A DNA stretch of 64,000 bases from Rugalucina vietnamica (lineage: Eukaryota; Mollusca; Bivalvia; Lucinida; Lucinidae), in contig OZ024877.1 in the NCBI GenBank assembly GCA_964017185.1, positions 9,890,201 through 9,954,200 on the forward strand, in the 5' to 3' direction. A model generated the notes under the pieces. It did no database searches. It saw only the letters and a list, made by a program, of their open reading frames with translations, and had not been told where the DNA came from. The position numbers and the translations under genes are program-made. Shown piece after piece: positions 1-10,689 of this stretch (its first letter is position 1; the number at the start of each line of letters is the position of its first letter).

Positions 1-260
1 GCATGTGAAGTTTCATGAAAATTATATGCGGGAATTTAATAATTATGTTTCCCTTTAAGCCGAATGAGCAGCTATTTCCCAATAAGTGCCAAACAGTAAC
101 CCGAACTTTACCAAAACTATGAAAACGTACATAAGGTTCAAACAGCACGAAAATTCGACTCCAAAAAATAAAACAAATAGAACCACAACAGACGTATCGC
201 CTTGGAACAATCAGTAATACAAAAAAATACTGGGGGCCTTAAACCAGTTTTTAGAGTCTC
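1..260 (-). mobile_element. Partial F1-family foldback element
   Basis: The stretch contains the F1 signatures GCCGAATGAGCAGCTATTT, a run matching the 'taactaaaa..atgaaaacatacataagg' block, and the 'gtatcgccttggaac' block, all in the same (reverse) order as the better copy at 29812-30400. It is cut by the window start and lacks the terminal GGTACAAGTAGGCAA. Non-coding. Family assignment is by direct comparison with the other copies in this window. Confidence 0.6.
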
Positions 261-469
261 TCAAAGACAAGTTCACACGCTCTTAAATTAATGCAAAAAG
301 TATGCAAAAAGTATCAGTAAGCTTTTTACACATATCAAAAACTTCTCCTTACCTTTTTGTACTCACTTTTGACATGTAAAAGCATAGACTTTTCTACCGT
401 CAAGAGCGCCATGTGCCCCAGAAAATGAACATACGCACAGTTTAATTCAACAGTTCTTGACAGAAAATT

Positions 470-1105
470 TGCAGAATACGCACCAATTCTTAATTTGCAT
501 GTTACGCGCATGGAACTTATTCGAAACGTATAAGACACACACCCGGGACACACCGAACTTCTAAAAAGTTTTTAAGCATGTTTGATTTTTTTTTTTGTGT
601 GTGTGTGTGGGGGGGGGGGGGGGGGGGGCAAACGCGCCAAGAGCGCGCAGCGACTTATAGCGACGTATGCAACAAGCGTACACCAAGCTTAAAAAACGCG
701 CGTTTAACGCGTTTCTAACGTGTCTCCAACGTGCTCCTGGCGTTTTTTGAATTTTACATTTTTGTCGACACGCCCGGTGCGCGTTTGGATTATACGCTAG
801 TGTGTGACTGCTGTTTAAAATAGCAGAATAAGCCAACGCGCGCCGGGCGTGTTGACAAAAATGTAAACTTTGAATGATTCAACCTACGTCAGGAGCACGT
901 CGGAGACACATTAGAAACGCGCTACATGTGCGTTTTTGGTGTACGCTGGGTGTACGTTGATATACGTCGCTAAAGGTCGGTGCGCGCTCTAGGCGCGTTT
1001 GTGTTTAATCATGCTTAAAATTTTTCCAGAAGCTGGGCGTGTCTTATGCGAATGTCTTTTGCGTTTCGAATAAGTTCCATGACAGACGCGTTGAATACGC
1101 TATGA
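470..1105. repeat. GC-rich large inverted repeat (F7)
   Basis: Two arms (about 470-810 and 830-1105) are imperfect reverse complements centred near 820. Shared blocks include CATGGAACTTATTCG, TTTTTAAGCATG/AATTTTAAGCATG, AGCGACGTAT, GCGTTTCTAA and ACACGCCCGG. The arms are much richer in CG and GC than the AT-rich surroundings. A run of about 20 G at 609-628 lies inside the left arm. The phrase GCTAATGTGTGACTGCT, or one base different, recurs near 798, 1323 and 1432, so related sequence continues to about 1460. No coding potential was recognised. Likely a foldback DNA element; class unknown. Confidence 0.6.
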
Positions 1106-1552
1106 ACGCATTTGGCGCACGTGTTATGCACGCTAGTATACGCCACATGCGTTTTCAGATTTTATGAGATATTGCTTCCGTAGCGTGCCCTAAGCGTTTG
1201 TGAGACGCGCGTTGAACGTTTGCTGTGCGCCTGTAGCACATGCTTAGCGCGTTTGGGAAGTAACACAAACGTACTTCAACACTTTGAGATTTTTGTACGT
1301 CCGGCACACATCTCAGTCAGGCGCTAATGTGTGACTGCTAAAGCGAGTTAAAGGGACAAATTATTTTTATACATCCAAAATCTTAAGCATGTTGAGAGTA
1401 TTCATACGCCAGAAGCGCGTTTGGGTTATACGCTAATGTGTGACTGCTGATATAAAATAAAGCCAGGAAAGCATTCAAAGATTCGTTCTCAATATTTAAC
1501 AAAACCGAGAATGGCTATTTTTTCTTTTTTTGATCATATTTTAGCTGCAATT

Positions 1553-1878
1553 GTGCACAAGTCATTTGTAACCACTGCTCATCCACCTACGGGGAAGGGC
1601 GGTGATTGTGGCATTTCTGCTTTCAGTGCCCTGCTATAAGCCGCACACACAGGGGGCAAACTGGGGGGTCAAAACTTTGATCTTTGGCCTCACCTTAGAA
1701 ATAGAAAATTGCCCTGGAGTAAGGATCCTAATGCATAAAACACCTCGTCATACCCCCTGCACTGCGGCCGGATACACTCGACAAGTAATTGCTCTGCACT
1801 TAAGCCCGGCTATCCCCCATCCTTCACCGTAGGTATGTGTAAGGGGGGGGGGGGCAATGGTTACAAAGGACTGGTGCA
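1553..1878. mobile_element. TIR element (TGCACTAGTCATTTGTAACCAC family), copy 1
   Basis: The left end GTGCACAAGTCATTTGTAACCACTG and the right end CAATGGTTACAAAGGACTGGTGCAT are inverted relative to each other. A second member with better ends is at 16330-16627. The interior is C/G-rich and non-coding; the open frame at 1602-1832 has no recognisable motif. Short, TIR-bounded and without transposase, so probably a MITE. Confidence 0.55.
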
Positions 1879-1879
1879 T

Positions 1880-2640
1880 TAGCAATCAATACATTTATCG
1901 ACGAAAGAATAGAAACATGATGACTATTGTTTTAGTGTGGAGGGTATCAATCCACATTGCATGTGTATAGGGATGCAATGTCAATGATGTTGATTATCTT
2001 TTTTCATGTGGCGCTTAGCATATTTCTGTAAAATGGAGGTAATTGTCCTTTGAAAAAAATGTTATTTTACCTCTAAGAAAGGACGCATTGTTGCTGGAAG
2101 AATGAATAAGGCCCAAAATAAATATTTGGTGTACATGGCAACAAACAATTTTGATTATGGGAATGAAGTGTTTACACAAACAAAACACTTTGAAAGATTA
2201 GCTCGCACATGGTTAAATAAATCTGATGTATCTGCATGGACTGGGCATATTCATCCATCATTATCCCTCAGAATTTGAAACAAAACTCGATAGACTTACC
2301 TAGACCCGGTGGAAAATGGCGGCTTCTTGTTTACAATTTGCACATATCATAAACATTGCGTATCACGTGATTCCCAGCAGTGATAAATGCCTTTCAATTC
2401 AAAACTAAAACTCCGAACACACAGTACGCGCTTATTCTTAGTACATGTATGTTTGCCAGAGTCTTCAATCATGCAAAATGGACTCCAACGTGTCTTATAT
2501 AAAAACAAACTATCTTCTCCAGCAGGGCTATCGGTATCATCAACTTCGGAAACCTTTTTGTCATAATTTTATCGCAGACCCTATAAATTGAATTGCCATT
2601 ATTGAATGTTTGATTTATTAACAATAAGACGATTTTACTT
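1880..2640. other. Interval without recognised gene
   Basis: AT-rich sequence. A fragment near 2514-2560 (CTTCTCCAGCAGGGCTATCG and following) reappears in reverse orientation near 40890-40915, so at least part is repetitive. Nothing else was recognised. Confidence 0.4.
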
Positions 2641-2649
2641 GAGGGCTTT

Positions 2650-3870
2650 TCGGAACCAGAATTTTAAGGTGACTTGGATAACAAATTTAAGAAAATTATA
2701 GCTGAGGAAGGAAAGATGTTTCTCATCAGTTTTGAAAAATCATTATACATTACACAGCATAGGATACAACTTTAATGTGATAAGACATTCTGCATGCTTA
2801 TTTTTAACCCAAAAGTGGTTGATTACTATGCTTCATTTTTTTTAATTGCACGCCGGTTGCTCGGGCGTTATAATCATGGGTTCAACTGTTTTTTTTTCTT
2901 TTGCTTCAGATTCACAGTGATGTTGTTTGGCTAACCACGGACCTCCAGCTGACCGGTAATACATTGTATCTAAACCCTTGTTTTGATCATCTTGGTGCTT
3001 ATTTTTTATTTGTCTGTCATAGATGCTTCATTTTCTAGATTCAAAACTGAAACAAGGACCTAACAACTAACTAAATATTGTGAACAACTACTGAAGAAGA
3101 GAGTTAGGTTAAGTATCTGTTAAACGATTTAAGCCCCCATTTTCTTCATATTACAGACTGTTCAAAGCCGTTACTTCTGTTGTTGTTCTACTGTCTGCAC
3201 ACCATCATCCAGAAACTGTATATTTCAAAATCTCACTTTTCTGAGAGACCTCAAGAAAAACATTACCACGTCACCACTTTCCATTCTAAAAGTCTTAAAA
3301 AGTGCCACAAAAATTTTGAAAATCGGTTAACAAATAAAAATTTTATGCCAGAAATGATTTTGAATAGGGCTTTTTCCATTGTAAATATGTCAGCAAGGGA
3401 AGTAACTATTTTCCCGAAAAAAATCTAGATCGGTTATTTTTCACTTAAAATGCACCAAACCCAAACAAAATTGTATTGTATGGATAACTGAGTGTCAAAC
3501 TCTTAAAATCATTCCACAGAATTGCTTGATTTTCATTTTTAATGTGTTTGGATTAACTCCCTTGCACATGCAAAAGGCCTATTCAAAATAATTTTGGGGC
3601 ATAATTATTTTATTAATCAACCGATTTTCAAAATTTTTGCAGCACCTTTTAGGACTTTCGGGTTGCAAAAGGATGTCATGGTCATATTTTTCTTGAGGTC
3701 TTTCAGAAAAATGAGATTTTGAAAAATGCAGTTTCTGAAATTTGTTGTGCAGACAGTAATTGTTTTATATCTTGGTGTTGAAGTTTTCCGTTGTTTGCAT
3801 CTTAATTAAGTCCGTATAGCTGATTGACGACGTATTGGGAAATAGCTGCTCACTCGGCTTACAATATGTT
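2650..3870 (+). mobile_element. Diverged F1-family element, interrupted by a nested MITE
   Basis: Order of blocks matches the F1 copies at 5783-6853 and 28770-29617: 'cagaattttaaggtgacttgg', 'ctgcatgctta', a variant of GTCGGGCGTCAGACTC, the 'actaaatattgtgaac' block, 'ttacttctgttgttgttcta', then 'attgttttatatcttggtg' and 'ggaaatagctgctcactcggcttac'. The consensus GTTCTAATTGTTTTA is broken exactly by a 568-bp element at 3189-3756. More diverged than the other F1 copies, hence probably older. Confidence 0.6.
3189..3756. mobile_element. TA-flanked foldback MITE (CTGTCTGCAC)
   Basis: Starts CTGTCTGCAC and ends GTGCAGACAG with long imperfect inverted arms; the blocks TTTCAAAATCTCA and AGACCTCAAGAAAAA occur on both arms in inverse orientation. 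It is flanked by TA at 3187-3188 and 3757-3758, and removing it restores the F1 consensus around GTTCTAATTGTT. TA duplication is the rule for Tc1/mariner (IS630) transposases, so mobilisation by such an enzyme is inferred. The open frame at 3180-3428 is part of an arm and is not a gene. Confidence 0.8.
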
Positions 3871-4061
3871 TTTATTGTGTAAGTACCTGTGTTTGTCAGT
3901 TTAGTTTATTCCCGACTTGCGTTTTCGAATTTCTTACTGATTGCGCCATTTCCTGCTTACTGTTGCCATTTTCTTTGGCTTTTTGATCGTTGATATTACA
4001 AGGCTTGTCGGTTTATCGAAATTATATACACGTATGCATATGTCACTGAAATAAAAGATTT

Positions 4062-4087
4062 ACTTACTTACTTACTTACTTACTTAC
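4062..4087 (+). repeat. (ACTT)n microsatellite after AATAAA
   Basis: Six or so ACTT units follow GAAATAAAAGATTT. A short tandem repeat next to an AATAAA signal is typical of the 3' tail of CR1/RTE-like LINE or SINE fragments. The mirror case, (GTAA)n, is at 25315-25346. Confidence 0.6.
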
Positions 4088-4124
4088 ACGCTACTGTGCT
4101 TTATATGTTTTTTTTTTTTAAATA

Positions 4125-4400
4125 CATTACGAAAACTTGCCCAGGCAATAAACAGAGATTTTTTGAGCTTTAAAAATTTAAAATTTTCAGCTGAAAATTT
4201 TGTTTTTTTTTCTTATTTTTGCTCAAAACATAGACTGTGGTACACGTTAGAACCGCCTGACCGAGGCGGTTCTAACGAGTACCCACAATCTATGTTTTGG
4301 AGCAAAAATTAGAAAAATAGGTATACCCCTGCAAACCCCAGCTATTCTATATAAAATGTAGCATGGGGGGTATACACTACACGGACATGTTTTCGTGATG
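4125..4400. mobile_element. F2 palindromic MITE, copy 1
   Basis: Begins CATTACGAAAACTTGCCCAG and ends GGACATGTTTTCGTGATG, which are inverted. The centre is a long stem: AACATAGACTGTGG..ACACGTTAGAACCGCC facing GGCGGTTCTAACGAGTACC. No ORF. Non-autonomous DNA element; superfamily not assigned. Confidence 0.8.
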
Positions 4401-4646
4401 CACTACAGTAACTGTGCTTGATGTTGTTGTTTTTCCAAGTAAGAGACAAATAGCTGATTTTCACATCACATTAAAATTATTGAACTCAACTTGAATTTTG
4501 ACATCAAATATAAAGAAGTATCAACGTAATTGTGGGAGCTTAATTTAGCGGTTTACGAGGCCATTCACCTTTTATTTCTCTAGAGATTTCTACAAATGCT
4601 GACATGTTGCATGCAAAATAAATATCATTTTAAGTGCTATGAAACA

Positions 4647-4928
4647 CATTACGAAAACTTGCCCATGAAATAAACAAATATTTTCTGAGCGTTAAAATTT
4701 GAACATTTTTCAGCTGAAAAATTTTGATATTTCTTTTTTATTTTTGCTCAAAACATAGATTGTGGGTACACGTTAGAACCGCCTCGGCGAGGCGGTTCTA
4801 ACGAGTACCCACAATCTATGTTTTGGAGCAAAAATAAGAAAAGTAGGTATAACCCTGTATACCCCAGTAATGGTATATAAAAGTGGGGTTCAAGGGGGTA
4901 TACATTTCACGGACATGTTTTTCTGATG
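4647..4928. mobile_element. F2 palindromic MITE, copy 2
   Basis: Same ends and core hairpin as the copy at 4125-4400, about 250 bp downstream. The core has GAACCGCCTCGGCGAGGCGG at its apex and near-perfect complementary arms reading AACATAGATTGTGGGTAC and GTACCCACAATCTATGTT. Non-coding. Confidence 0.8.
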
Positions 4929-4939
4929 AAAATCTTGAA

Positions 4940-5113
4940 ATAAAGATGAATACCAGTTCATTTATCTGACACATTAACGAGACCGATTCTTGACTGCTAT
5001 TGCTTTTTATTCGCTTACAATATGTTTCGAGTAATTTGACAAATCTTTCATTGGAAATTCACAAGAGATACTGAACTATTTGATTTGGAAAGTGTAAAAT
5101 TTGTTGTGATGTC

Positions 5114-5149
<36 letters not shown>

Positions 5150-5170
5150 ACGAACATTTCGCAAAATGTA
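4940..5170. repeat. Array-2 segmental duplication, block e, copy 1
   Basis: Diverged duplicate of 32040-32290: shared strings include CTGACACATTAACGAG, TTTCGAGTA.TTTGACAAA and CATTGG.AATT..CAAG. A poly-T run (about 5115-5143) lies inside this copy. Part of the tandem arrangement e-f-g-h-i described under Findings. Confidence 0.65.
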
Positions 5171-5178
5171 AGAGAAGT

Positions 5179-5406
5179 TTGACTCATTTAAGCCTGGCGT
5201 CCCTTTTATGGGACATGAGCAAACAACATAGGCCCTGATGTGACGCCGCAGAACGCGGCGTCCCATCTGGGGCTATTCTGTTTGCTTAGAGAAATTTCAT
5301 CGAAAATTTTAATAAAATTTTAAAATCACACCTGAAGCCCCTAAAATGAAAGTGGACTCACCCAGTTGATAATGATGGGAGAATCTATTCGTCAAATAAG
5401 GGTTAA
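5179..5406. mobile_element. F4 TTAA-type MITE, copy 1
   Basis: Internal palindrome GACGCCGCAGAACGCGGCGTC, subterminal AGCCTGGCGTCCCTTTTATG and the right end GTCAAATAAGGGTTAA match the F4 copies at 10327-10562 and 33619-33845. The right TTAA is intact and the left one is mutated (TTGA). Likely piggyBac-mobilised. Confidence 0.7.
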
Positions 5407-5467
5407 AGTTAACACTAATCTCAAAAGAAACTGGTGCAAACAGAACCAAAGTACAACAGGATGAAAC

Positions 5468-5623
5468 GAGCCGCATCGTGAGAAAACCGGATTTTTGCCT
5501 AGGCGAAAACAAAGGCGCAGATCTGAAATTTCAAGCTTCTAGCCTGCTTCTGAGCTTGTACAGCCCGGTTTGTGTCGGACCTGGTCGGAAATCCCGAAGA
5601 CCGGTTTTCTCGCGTCGCGGCTC
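5468..5623. mobile_element. F3 hairpin MITE, internally deleted copy
   Basis: Bounded by GAGCCGCATCGTGAGAAAAC and the inverted GTTTTCTCGCGTCGCGGCTC. Only one arm of the core hairpin (GCGAAAACAAAGGCGCAGAT) survives, so it is about 80 bp shorter than the ~236-bp members. Confidence 0.75.
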
Positions 5624-5782
5624 ATTAACGGTAAGCCGATTCATATGACGAATATACTTGCCCATCATTATCAATAATTGGATGAGTCCATAGTCATTTT
5701 AGGGGCATCAGGAGTGATTTTGATATAGCCAGAATTTTATGGTGACTTGGTTTACAAATTTAAGAAACTTATAGGAATGAAT

Positions 5783-6853
5783 GAAAAAGGTACAAGTAGG
5801 CAAAGATCAGGAAAAGGAGCAATTAGAAAAAAGATTCTCACTCCAGAAACCGAGGGGGGGGGGGGGGGAAACCAAACTAACAATCAGGTACTTATACCAT
5901 GAAACATATCGTAAGCCGAATGAGCAGCTATTTTCCCAATAGGTGGCCACTCAGTTACCTTAACTTAACTAAAACTATGAAAACACACATAAGGCGCCAA
6001 CAGCACAATTTTAAAAAAAAAAAAAAAACACCAAGACATAAAACAAAAAGAATTTTCTTTTCAATTCAGAAAAATCATTACGCGTTACAGACGTATAGGA
6101 TATAACTTAAATGTTATGCGACAGTCTGCATGCTTATAATTTAACCCAATCATGGTTGATCAATATGCTGCACTCTTTAATTGCACGCCTGTGGGTCGGG
6201 CGTCAGACTCTATGATGGCCCCAACATAAAGCTATTCATTTTAGATGGTTGGGGCCGGAGCTTCTTGTATGTTGCTTGGCTCACCGAGGTTTAACTGGTG
6301 TTTTTTCTTTTGCTCCGGAGATAATAAGTTATTTGGCGCCCAGGGATCTCCATGGTCGAGCAGCTTACTCAATTCTTGAGTCCTCGTTTTTGATTCATCA
6401 TGGAGTTTATCATGATTTATTTGTTTGTCCATGATAATTCATTGACTAGTTAGAGATTCACCACGAGGACCGAACAACTAACTAAATGTTGTGAACCACT
6501 GCAGAAGCTGAGGGTGAGGTTAGGTACCTGTAAAACCGGTTTAAGTCCGCCAGTAATTTTATATTACTGATCGTTCCAAGGCAATACTTCTGTGGTGGTT
6601 CTTATTGTTTTATGTCTTGGTGTTTAAAATTGTTTGTGCTGTTGGCTCCTAATGTATGTTATCATATGTTTAGTTAAATTTAGATAACTGAGTGGCCACC
6701 TATTGGAAAAAAGCTGCTCATTCGGCTTACGATATGTTTTCATGGTATGAGTACCTGATTGTTAATTTAGTTTTTTTCCCAACTCGGTTTTTGGAGTGGG
6801 AATCTTTTTCTGATTGCGCCTTTTCCTGATCGTTGCCTACTTGTACCTTTTTA
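5783..6853. mobile_element. F1 long-TIR foldback element, most complete copy
   Basis: Outer ends AAAAAGGTACAAGTAGGCAA and TTGCCTACTTGTACCTTTTT are inverted, and the inverted arms run for about 260-270 bp (5783-6052 against 6598-6853). The middle carries the family's internal sequence (GTCGGGCGTCAGACTC, TGGCGCCCAGGGATCTCCAT). No transposase is encoded; open frames at 5899-6105 and 6241-6434 are incidental. Long TIRs with a short non-coding middle suggest a Foldback-like non-autonomous DNA transposon. At least a dozen other full or partial copies occur in the window. Confidence 0.75.
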
Positions 6854-6854
6854 T

Positions 6855-6937
6855 TCCATTTGACGCGTTCTGCGACACATCTGGGGCTTTACTGTTTGCA
6901 TACAACCCATAAATAGGACGTCAGGTTTTTTAGTTAA
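6855..6937. mobile_element. F4 TTAA-type MITE fragment
   Basis: Contains GACGCGTTCTGCGACACATC, TGGGGCTTTACTGTTTGCAT and AGGACGTCAGG ending at TTAA, i.e. the right half of F4. The left half is missing; it directly abuts the F1 copy. Confidence 0.5.
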
Positions 6938-7147
6938 GGTAGCTACAATTACCTGAACTTTACTAAACACACAAATTTCGACAACAAAACAAGAAAAAAC
7001 TTTTTAGAAAATATGAAGTGTCAACAGAAATGCCGCCCTAAAACAGTCAGTAGTATAGATTTACTGGGCGGGGCTTAAACCAGTTTCATAGTTTAACATA
7101 GAGTCTGAAAACCGACCCACTGGTAAAGAAATTCAAAATATTTGCGC

Positions 7148-7397
7148 CGGTGTAACTTGTCCATGCAATATACAGAGTTTTTTTAAGTTGCGAAACATGA
7201 AAATTTCTTCAGAAAAGCATGATATATTTTTTTTTTATTTTTTGTTTAAAACATAGCTTGTAGGTACAAGCGAGTACCCACAATCAATGTTTTGGAGCAA
7301 AAGTAAGAGAAATAGGCAAGCCCCTGCGTACCCCAGTTTTGATATATAAAAGTGGGGCTCAAAGGGGTATACATTGCACGGACATGTTTTCCTGAAT
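7148..7397. mobile_element. F2 MITE, copy 3 (core apex deleted)
   Basis: Left TTGTCCATGCAATATACAGAG and right GCACGGACATGTTTTCCTGA ends of F2 are present, as are GAGTACCCACAATC and TTTTGGAGCAAAAGTAAGA. The GTTAGAACCGCC apex is lost, leaving a collapsed palindrome. Confidence 0.7.
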
Positions 7398-7424
7398 CTC
7401 AGACGATAATGTTTAAATGATTGC

Positions 7425-8195
7425 ACTTGAAAACCTTGATGACGTTCATTTGTGTGAACCACATGACAGGAACGATATCTGTAACGGCTGAAATAAATGT
7501 CAATAACCTAATGGTTGATATTAAGTCATGATGAATAATTTTAATACATACATTTACGAACATGCAAGAATTTGATGTCCGCCTACACGAAGGGCATCGA
7601 CATTTTCTATCCAAAAATAAAAAATAAAAACAAAAGATACAGATATAATACTCCAGGTTAGTGACACGATCTGTTCAATTATTCTACCTACATGTTGCCC
7701 ATAGAATCAATTATGATTGATAAAAATGACTGCAATGGCTAGAAATTGGAACGAAAAGAGTTAAATTCAAACCCAAACTACAGGACGGGAAACAACCAAA
7801 TGACGAATAATTACATGTACTGACGCAAAGATAGCAGTCGTCAGTCCTTGCCAGCGTGTCTTGCGATGCAGTTACGCAAATTTTATTCAATATATCTATA
7901 CAACACAAGTATATTTGCACACAAGAAGTTGCTGTTTACAATAACTCGTGTGTTGTCAATAACAGGACACAACAAGCTTGCACTTGAGAGTATTACACTT
8001 GCTGGAATTTTATAAATGGAAATCAGAATGCTCATATCCGCTTGACTTTCTTTAATCTTCCATAAAAGCAAGTTCTGTCAGACGTATTCTACGATCGCGT
8101 GTTGCAAAGAATTACCAGGCATTATAGCCTGACCGCTGGTGACATTTAGAGCTATGCAAAATAACTTCATCGTTGCATGAGAATTTAACGCCTAT
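7425..8195. repeat. Array-2 segmental duplication, block g, copy A
   Basis: Shares ordered, diverged blocks with 15165-15370 plus 18740-19010 and with 32940-33900: GATGTCCGCCTA..AAGGGCATCGACAT, TCTACCTA, GTTGTCAATAACAGG, CTTGACTTTCTTTAATCTTC, AGTTCTGTCAGA and GATCGCGTGTTGC. No protein-coding signal is shared between copies. Open frames here differ between copies and are not genes. Confidence 0.75.
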
Positions 8196-8292
8196 AGTCA
8201 CCTCAAGAGATTTCTATATGCGCGTTGCCCCAGTTGATTTGAAGCTCAGGTCACTCGCTTGCATGTTTTCTCTATGAAGAGGAAACACAATT

Positions 8293-8527
8293 GAGCCTGT
8301 GCATGACAAAACCAACAATTTGGGTTTCCGACCAGGTCCAACACAAACCAGCCTGTACAGTCACAGAAGAAACCCAGAATCTTGAAAATTTGGGAATAAG
8401 TAGAGGAGGAAATGCACTATCCGTGTAGCGAAAACAAAGACGCTGATCAGCTTCGCGGTTACCGCGAAGCTGATCTGCGTCTTTGTTTTCGCCCAAGCAA
8501 ATTGTTGGTTTTCTCACGCACAGGCTC
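8293..8527. mobile_element. F3 hairpin MITE
   Basis: Bounded by GAGCCTGTGCATGACAAAAC and its inverse, flanked by AATT on both sides (4-bp duplication). The core is a near-perfect stem: GCGAAAACAAAGACGCTGAT facing CTGCGTCTTTGTTTTCGC, meeting at CGCGGTTACCGCG. Open frames on both strands through the stem (reading ENKDADQLRG..) are a by-product of the palindrome. Confidence 0.8.
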
Positions 8528-8570
8528 AATTAACCTATCGTTTGTAAAACATTTAATTAAGAGAATTAAT

Positions 8571-9389
8571 AGAGAGGTTGAGAAAATGAACTTGTAACTT
8601 GTACGTGTACGTGTAGAACAGTTTTATCCCCAAACTTCGTCATTTATTACAAGTTCAAAATACTCGCTACACGTTGAGAATCAGTTAGGCTGTGAATGAA
8701 ATAAATTTGCGACTTGTAAGTTTTCTTTATATGTTTCTATCGATAGGTCAGGTAGGTACAAGCAGAAACGAAGTTCGATGAAGCGTTGCCAAATCGTTTT
8801 GCACGTTCAGCCGAAGTATATCTGACCAAAGGCGAATCGACGTACATGTGACCATATATGTATGTAGGTCATATAGAGACGGGAACTTGGTTTAAAGTAT
8901 CGTTCGAAAGACTGGATAAGCCCAGAATCGAACGCACTATCCCTGGTTTACAAAGTCGGTAGCTTAACTACCAGGTCACGAAGGCTTCTTTTATTTTATT
9001 TTATTTTATTTTTTTTTATTTATTTCTTATGTTTGGATGCAAAATTGTAAAGCGAGGAAAGCGGTGGTGCTTTTACAACAGATTGGCCCTGCTGTGTGGT
9101 TGGAATTTGACTTTGAAAAAGAGGGCACATCGGAACCGGAACAAACTTGTGACAATAAAATTAACTCATCATCGTTGTCTAAAAGTCCGGCTAACAATAA
9201 ATCATCCATATTTACTTTCATATATCAACACATGTATAAACAATAAAAAATTCAGCTGTATATACTTTATGAAATCTACACGTACACGTTCGATTTTCTC
9301 AAACGATTTTACACTCAAAACGATCGTGTACTGGTAAATAAAGCTACAAGTACACGTACACGTTACAAGTTTATTTTCTCAACCTCTCT
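8571..9389. mobile_element. TIR-bounded element F6 with internal SINE
   Basis: Begins AGAGAGGTTGAGAAAATGAA followed by CTTGTAACTTGTACGTGTAC, and ends with the reverse complement (GTACACGTTACAAG..TTTTCTCAACCTCTCT), giving TIRs of about 45 bp. The 819-bp element contains a tRNA-like segment on the minus strand (8926-8985) and an ATTTT-rich tract at 8990-9025. No transposase was recognised; the overlapping open frames at 9027-9337 lack known motifs. Confidence 0.7.
8926..8985 (-). repeat. tRNA-derived SINE head
   Basis: Read on the minus strand, the segment starts GCCTTCGTGACCTGG, has an A-box-like TGGTAGTTAAGC and, about 35 nt later, a B-box-like GTTCGATTC. This is the RNA polymerase III promoter layout of a tRNA-derived SINE. 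The acceptor arm is not clearly paired, so a functional tRNA is unlikely. The SINE body would extend leftwards to about 8720. Confidence 0.55.
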
Positions 9390-10326
9390 ATTATTGTGTA
9401 TTTACAGCAAGGTTTAGACCTGATAATGATCATACTTAGAATCGTTGATGGCGGGTTTTTTTCTTTTTGTTTTTCTGTGATAAGTAAGACAAAAAGTCTA
9501 ACGCGAGATGTTGATTTTTTTATTGGTACTTACCGTTAGTTTTAACAACGGTTCATTGCTGGATGTTGCAAATTCAGAAATTTAGAAATGAATATCTAAA
9601 AGTATATATAACAAGTGATATTTTTGCGGCTTTTTAAGCGTTTCCATTGTAAGACTTTTCGACTGCATCCTCATCGACTAATATAAAATTCATTCTAGGA
9701 GTTTGCGTTAGCTTTAGTTGAAATGTCCTACCTTGCCGCCAGCATTCATTTGTAAACACGTAACTGTGTCACACCTTATTCAAAAATACTAACAGAGACA
9801 CAATAGTTTCTGTCATTCATTTATACCACAAACCTCCTGAAATGTCAGAATAGCTTTTGAATGTCGATTTTCAAAATACACGTGTTCTATTCTCGAAAGT
9901 AATATTTGGTAGGGATTTGTGGGTAATTTCATTTTGTAGCAACTTTGCTAATTTGTTGTTATCTAGTTTAAGAATACTGTTATGTTTTGTGTTACGCATG
10001 AAACATCAAATGTTTTAAAGTGGAATTGTCCCTCCTTGCTTACAATTTCAATATAAAGATCATGGCAGGAATTTCGACATGTACATGGATGCCATCAAGG
10101 TTACCTAAGATAGATGTAAGGAATGTAATCATTTTGTTTCTTTTGACGTACCATGCTACATGTATTTAATATTGGTTTTCTGTATGATTTTTTTGCGAGA
10201 CTCATGGATGGCGAATAACGTTTCTTTTTTTGAGGAACCAGTTTTATTGCATCGATAATGGTGAATTACATAACCCACTAAGAGCATTGTGTTCTATTTA
10301 GAGCATAGTTCAGACCTGATAAGGCA
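9390..10326. other. Interval without recognised gene
   Basis: AT-rich, no open frame with motifs. The right part (10240-10326) matches array-2 block f (AGGAACCA, GGTGAATTACATAA, AAGAGCATT.TGTTCTATTTA), also found at 28490-28620 and 32810-32930. Confidence 0.5.
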
Positions 10327-10562
10327 TTAACCCATATTTGACGAATGGATTCTCCCATCATTTTCAATTGGGTTAGTCCACTTTCATTTTTCATTTTTAG
10401 GGGTGTAAGGAGTGATTTTTAAATTTTATTCAATTTTTCCATGAAAATTCTCTAAGCAAACAGAATAGCGCCAGATGGGACGCCGCGTTCTGCGGCGTCA
10501 CATCTGTGGCTCTATTGTTTGCATATGTCCCACAAAAAGGACGCCAGGCTTATATGAGTTAA
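10327..10562. mobile_element. F4 TTAA-type MITE, copy 2
   Basis: Both ends carry TTAA (10327-10330 and 10559-10562). Left end TTAACCCATATTTGACGAAT, right end GGACGCCAGGCTTATATGAGTTAA. The centre has GACGCCGCGTTCTGCGGCGTC. A TTAA target is diagnostic for piggyBac transposases; no transposase is encoded here. Confidence 0.8.
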
Positions 10563-10689
10563 GTGATTATACTTGAAAATCTTGATGACGCTCTTTTCTG
10601 TGAAATATAATTATATGACAGATTTATCAGAGACCACTATGCGGCAATGTAAATAATCAGATTGTTGTTAATACATACATACGTACTTG

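Noticed and set aside
8272..8597. Protein-like frames ENKDADQLRG.. on both strands (also 37261-37515, 47350-47607, 55991-56188)
   Set aside because: They are translations of the F3 hairpin core; identical text on both strands follows from the palindrome.
8926..8985. Functional tRNA gene
   Set aside because: A and B boxes exist but acceptor-stem pairing is poor and the sequence lies inside a transposon; better read as a SINE head.
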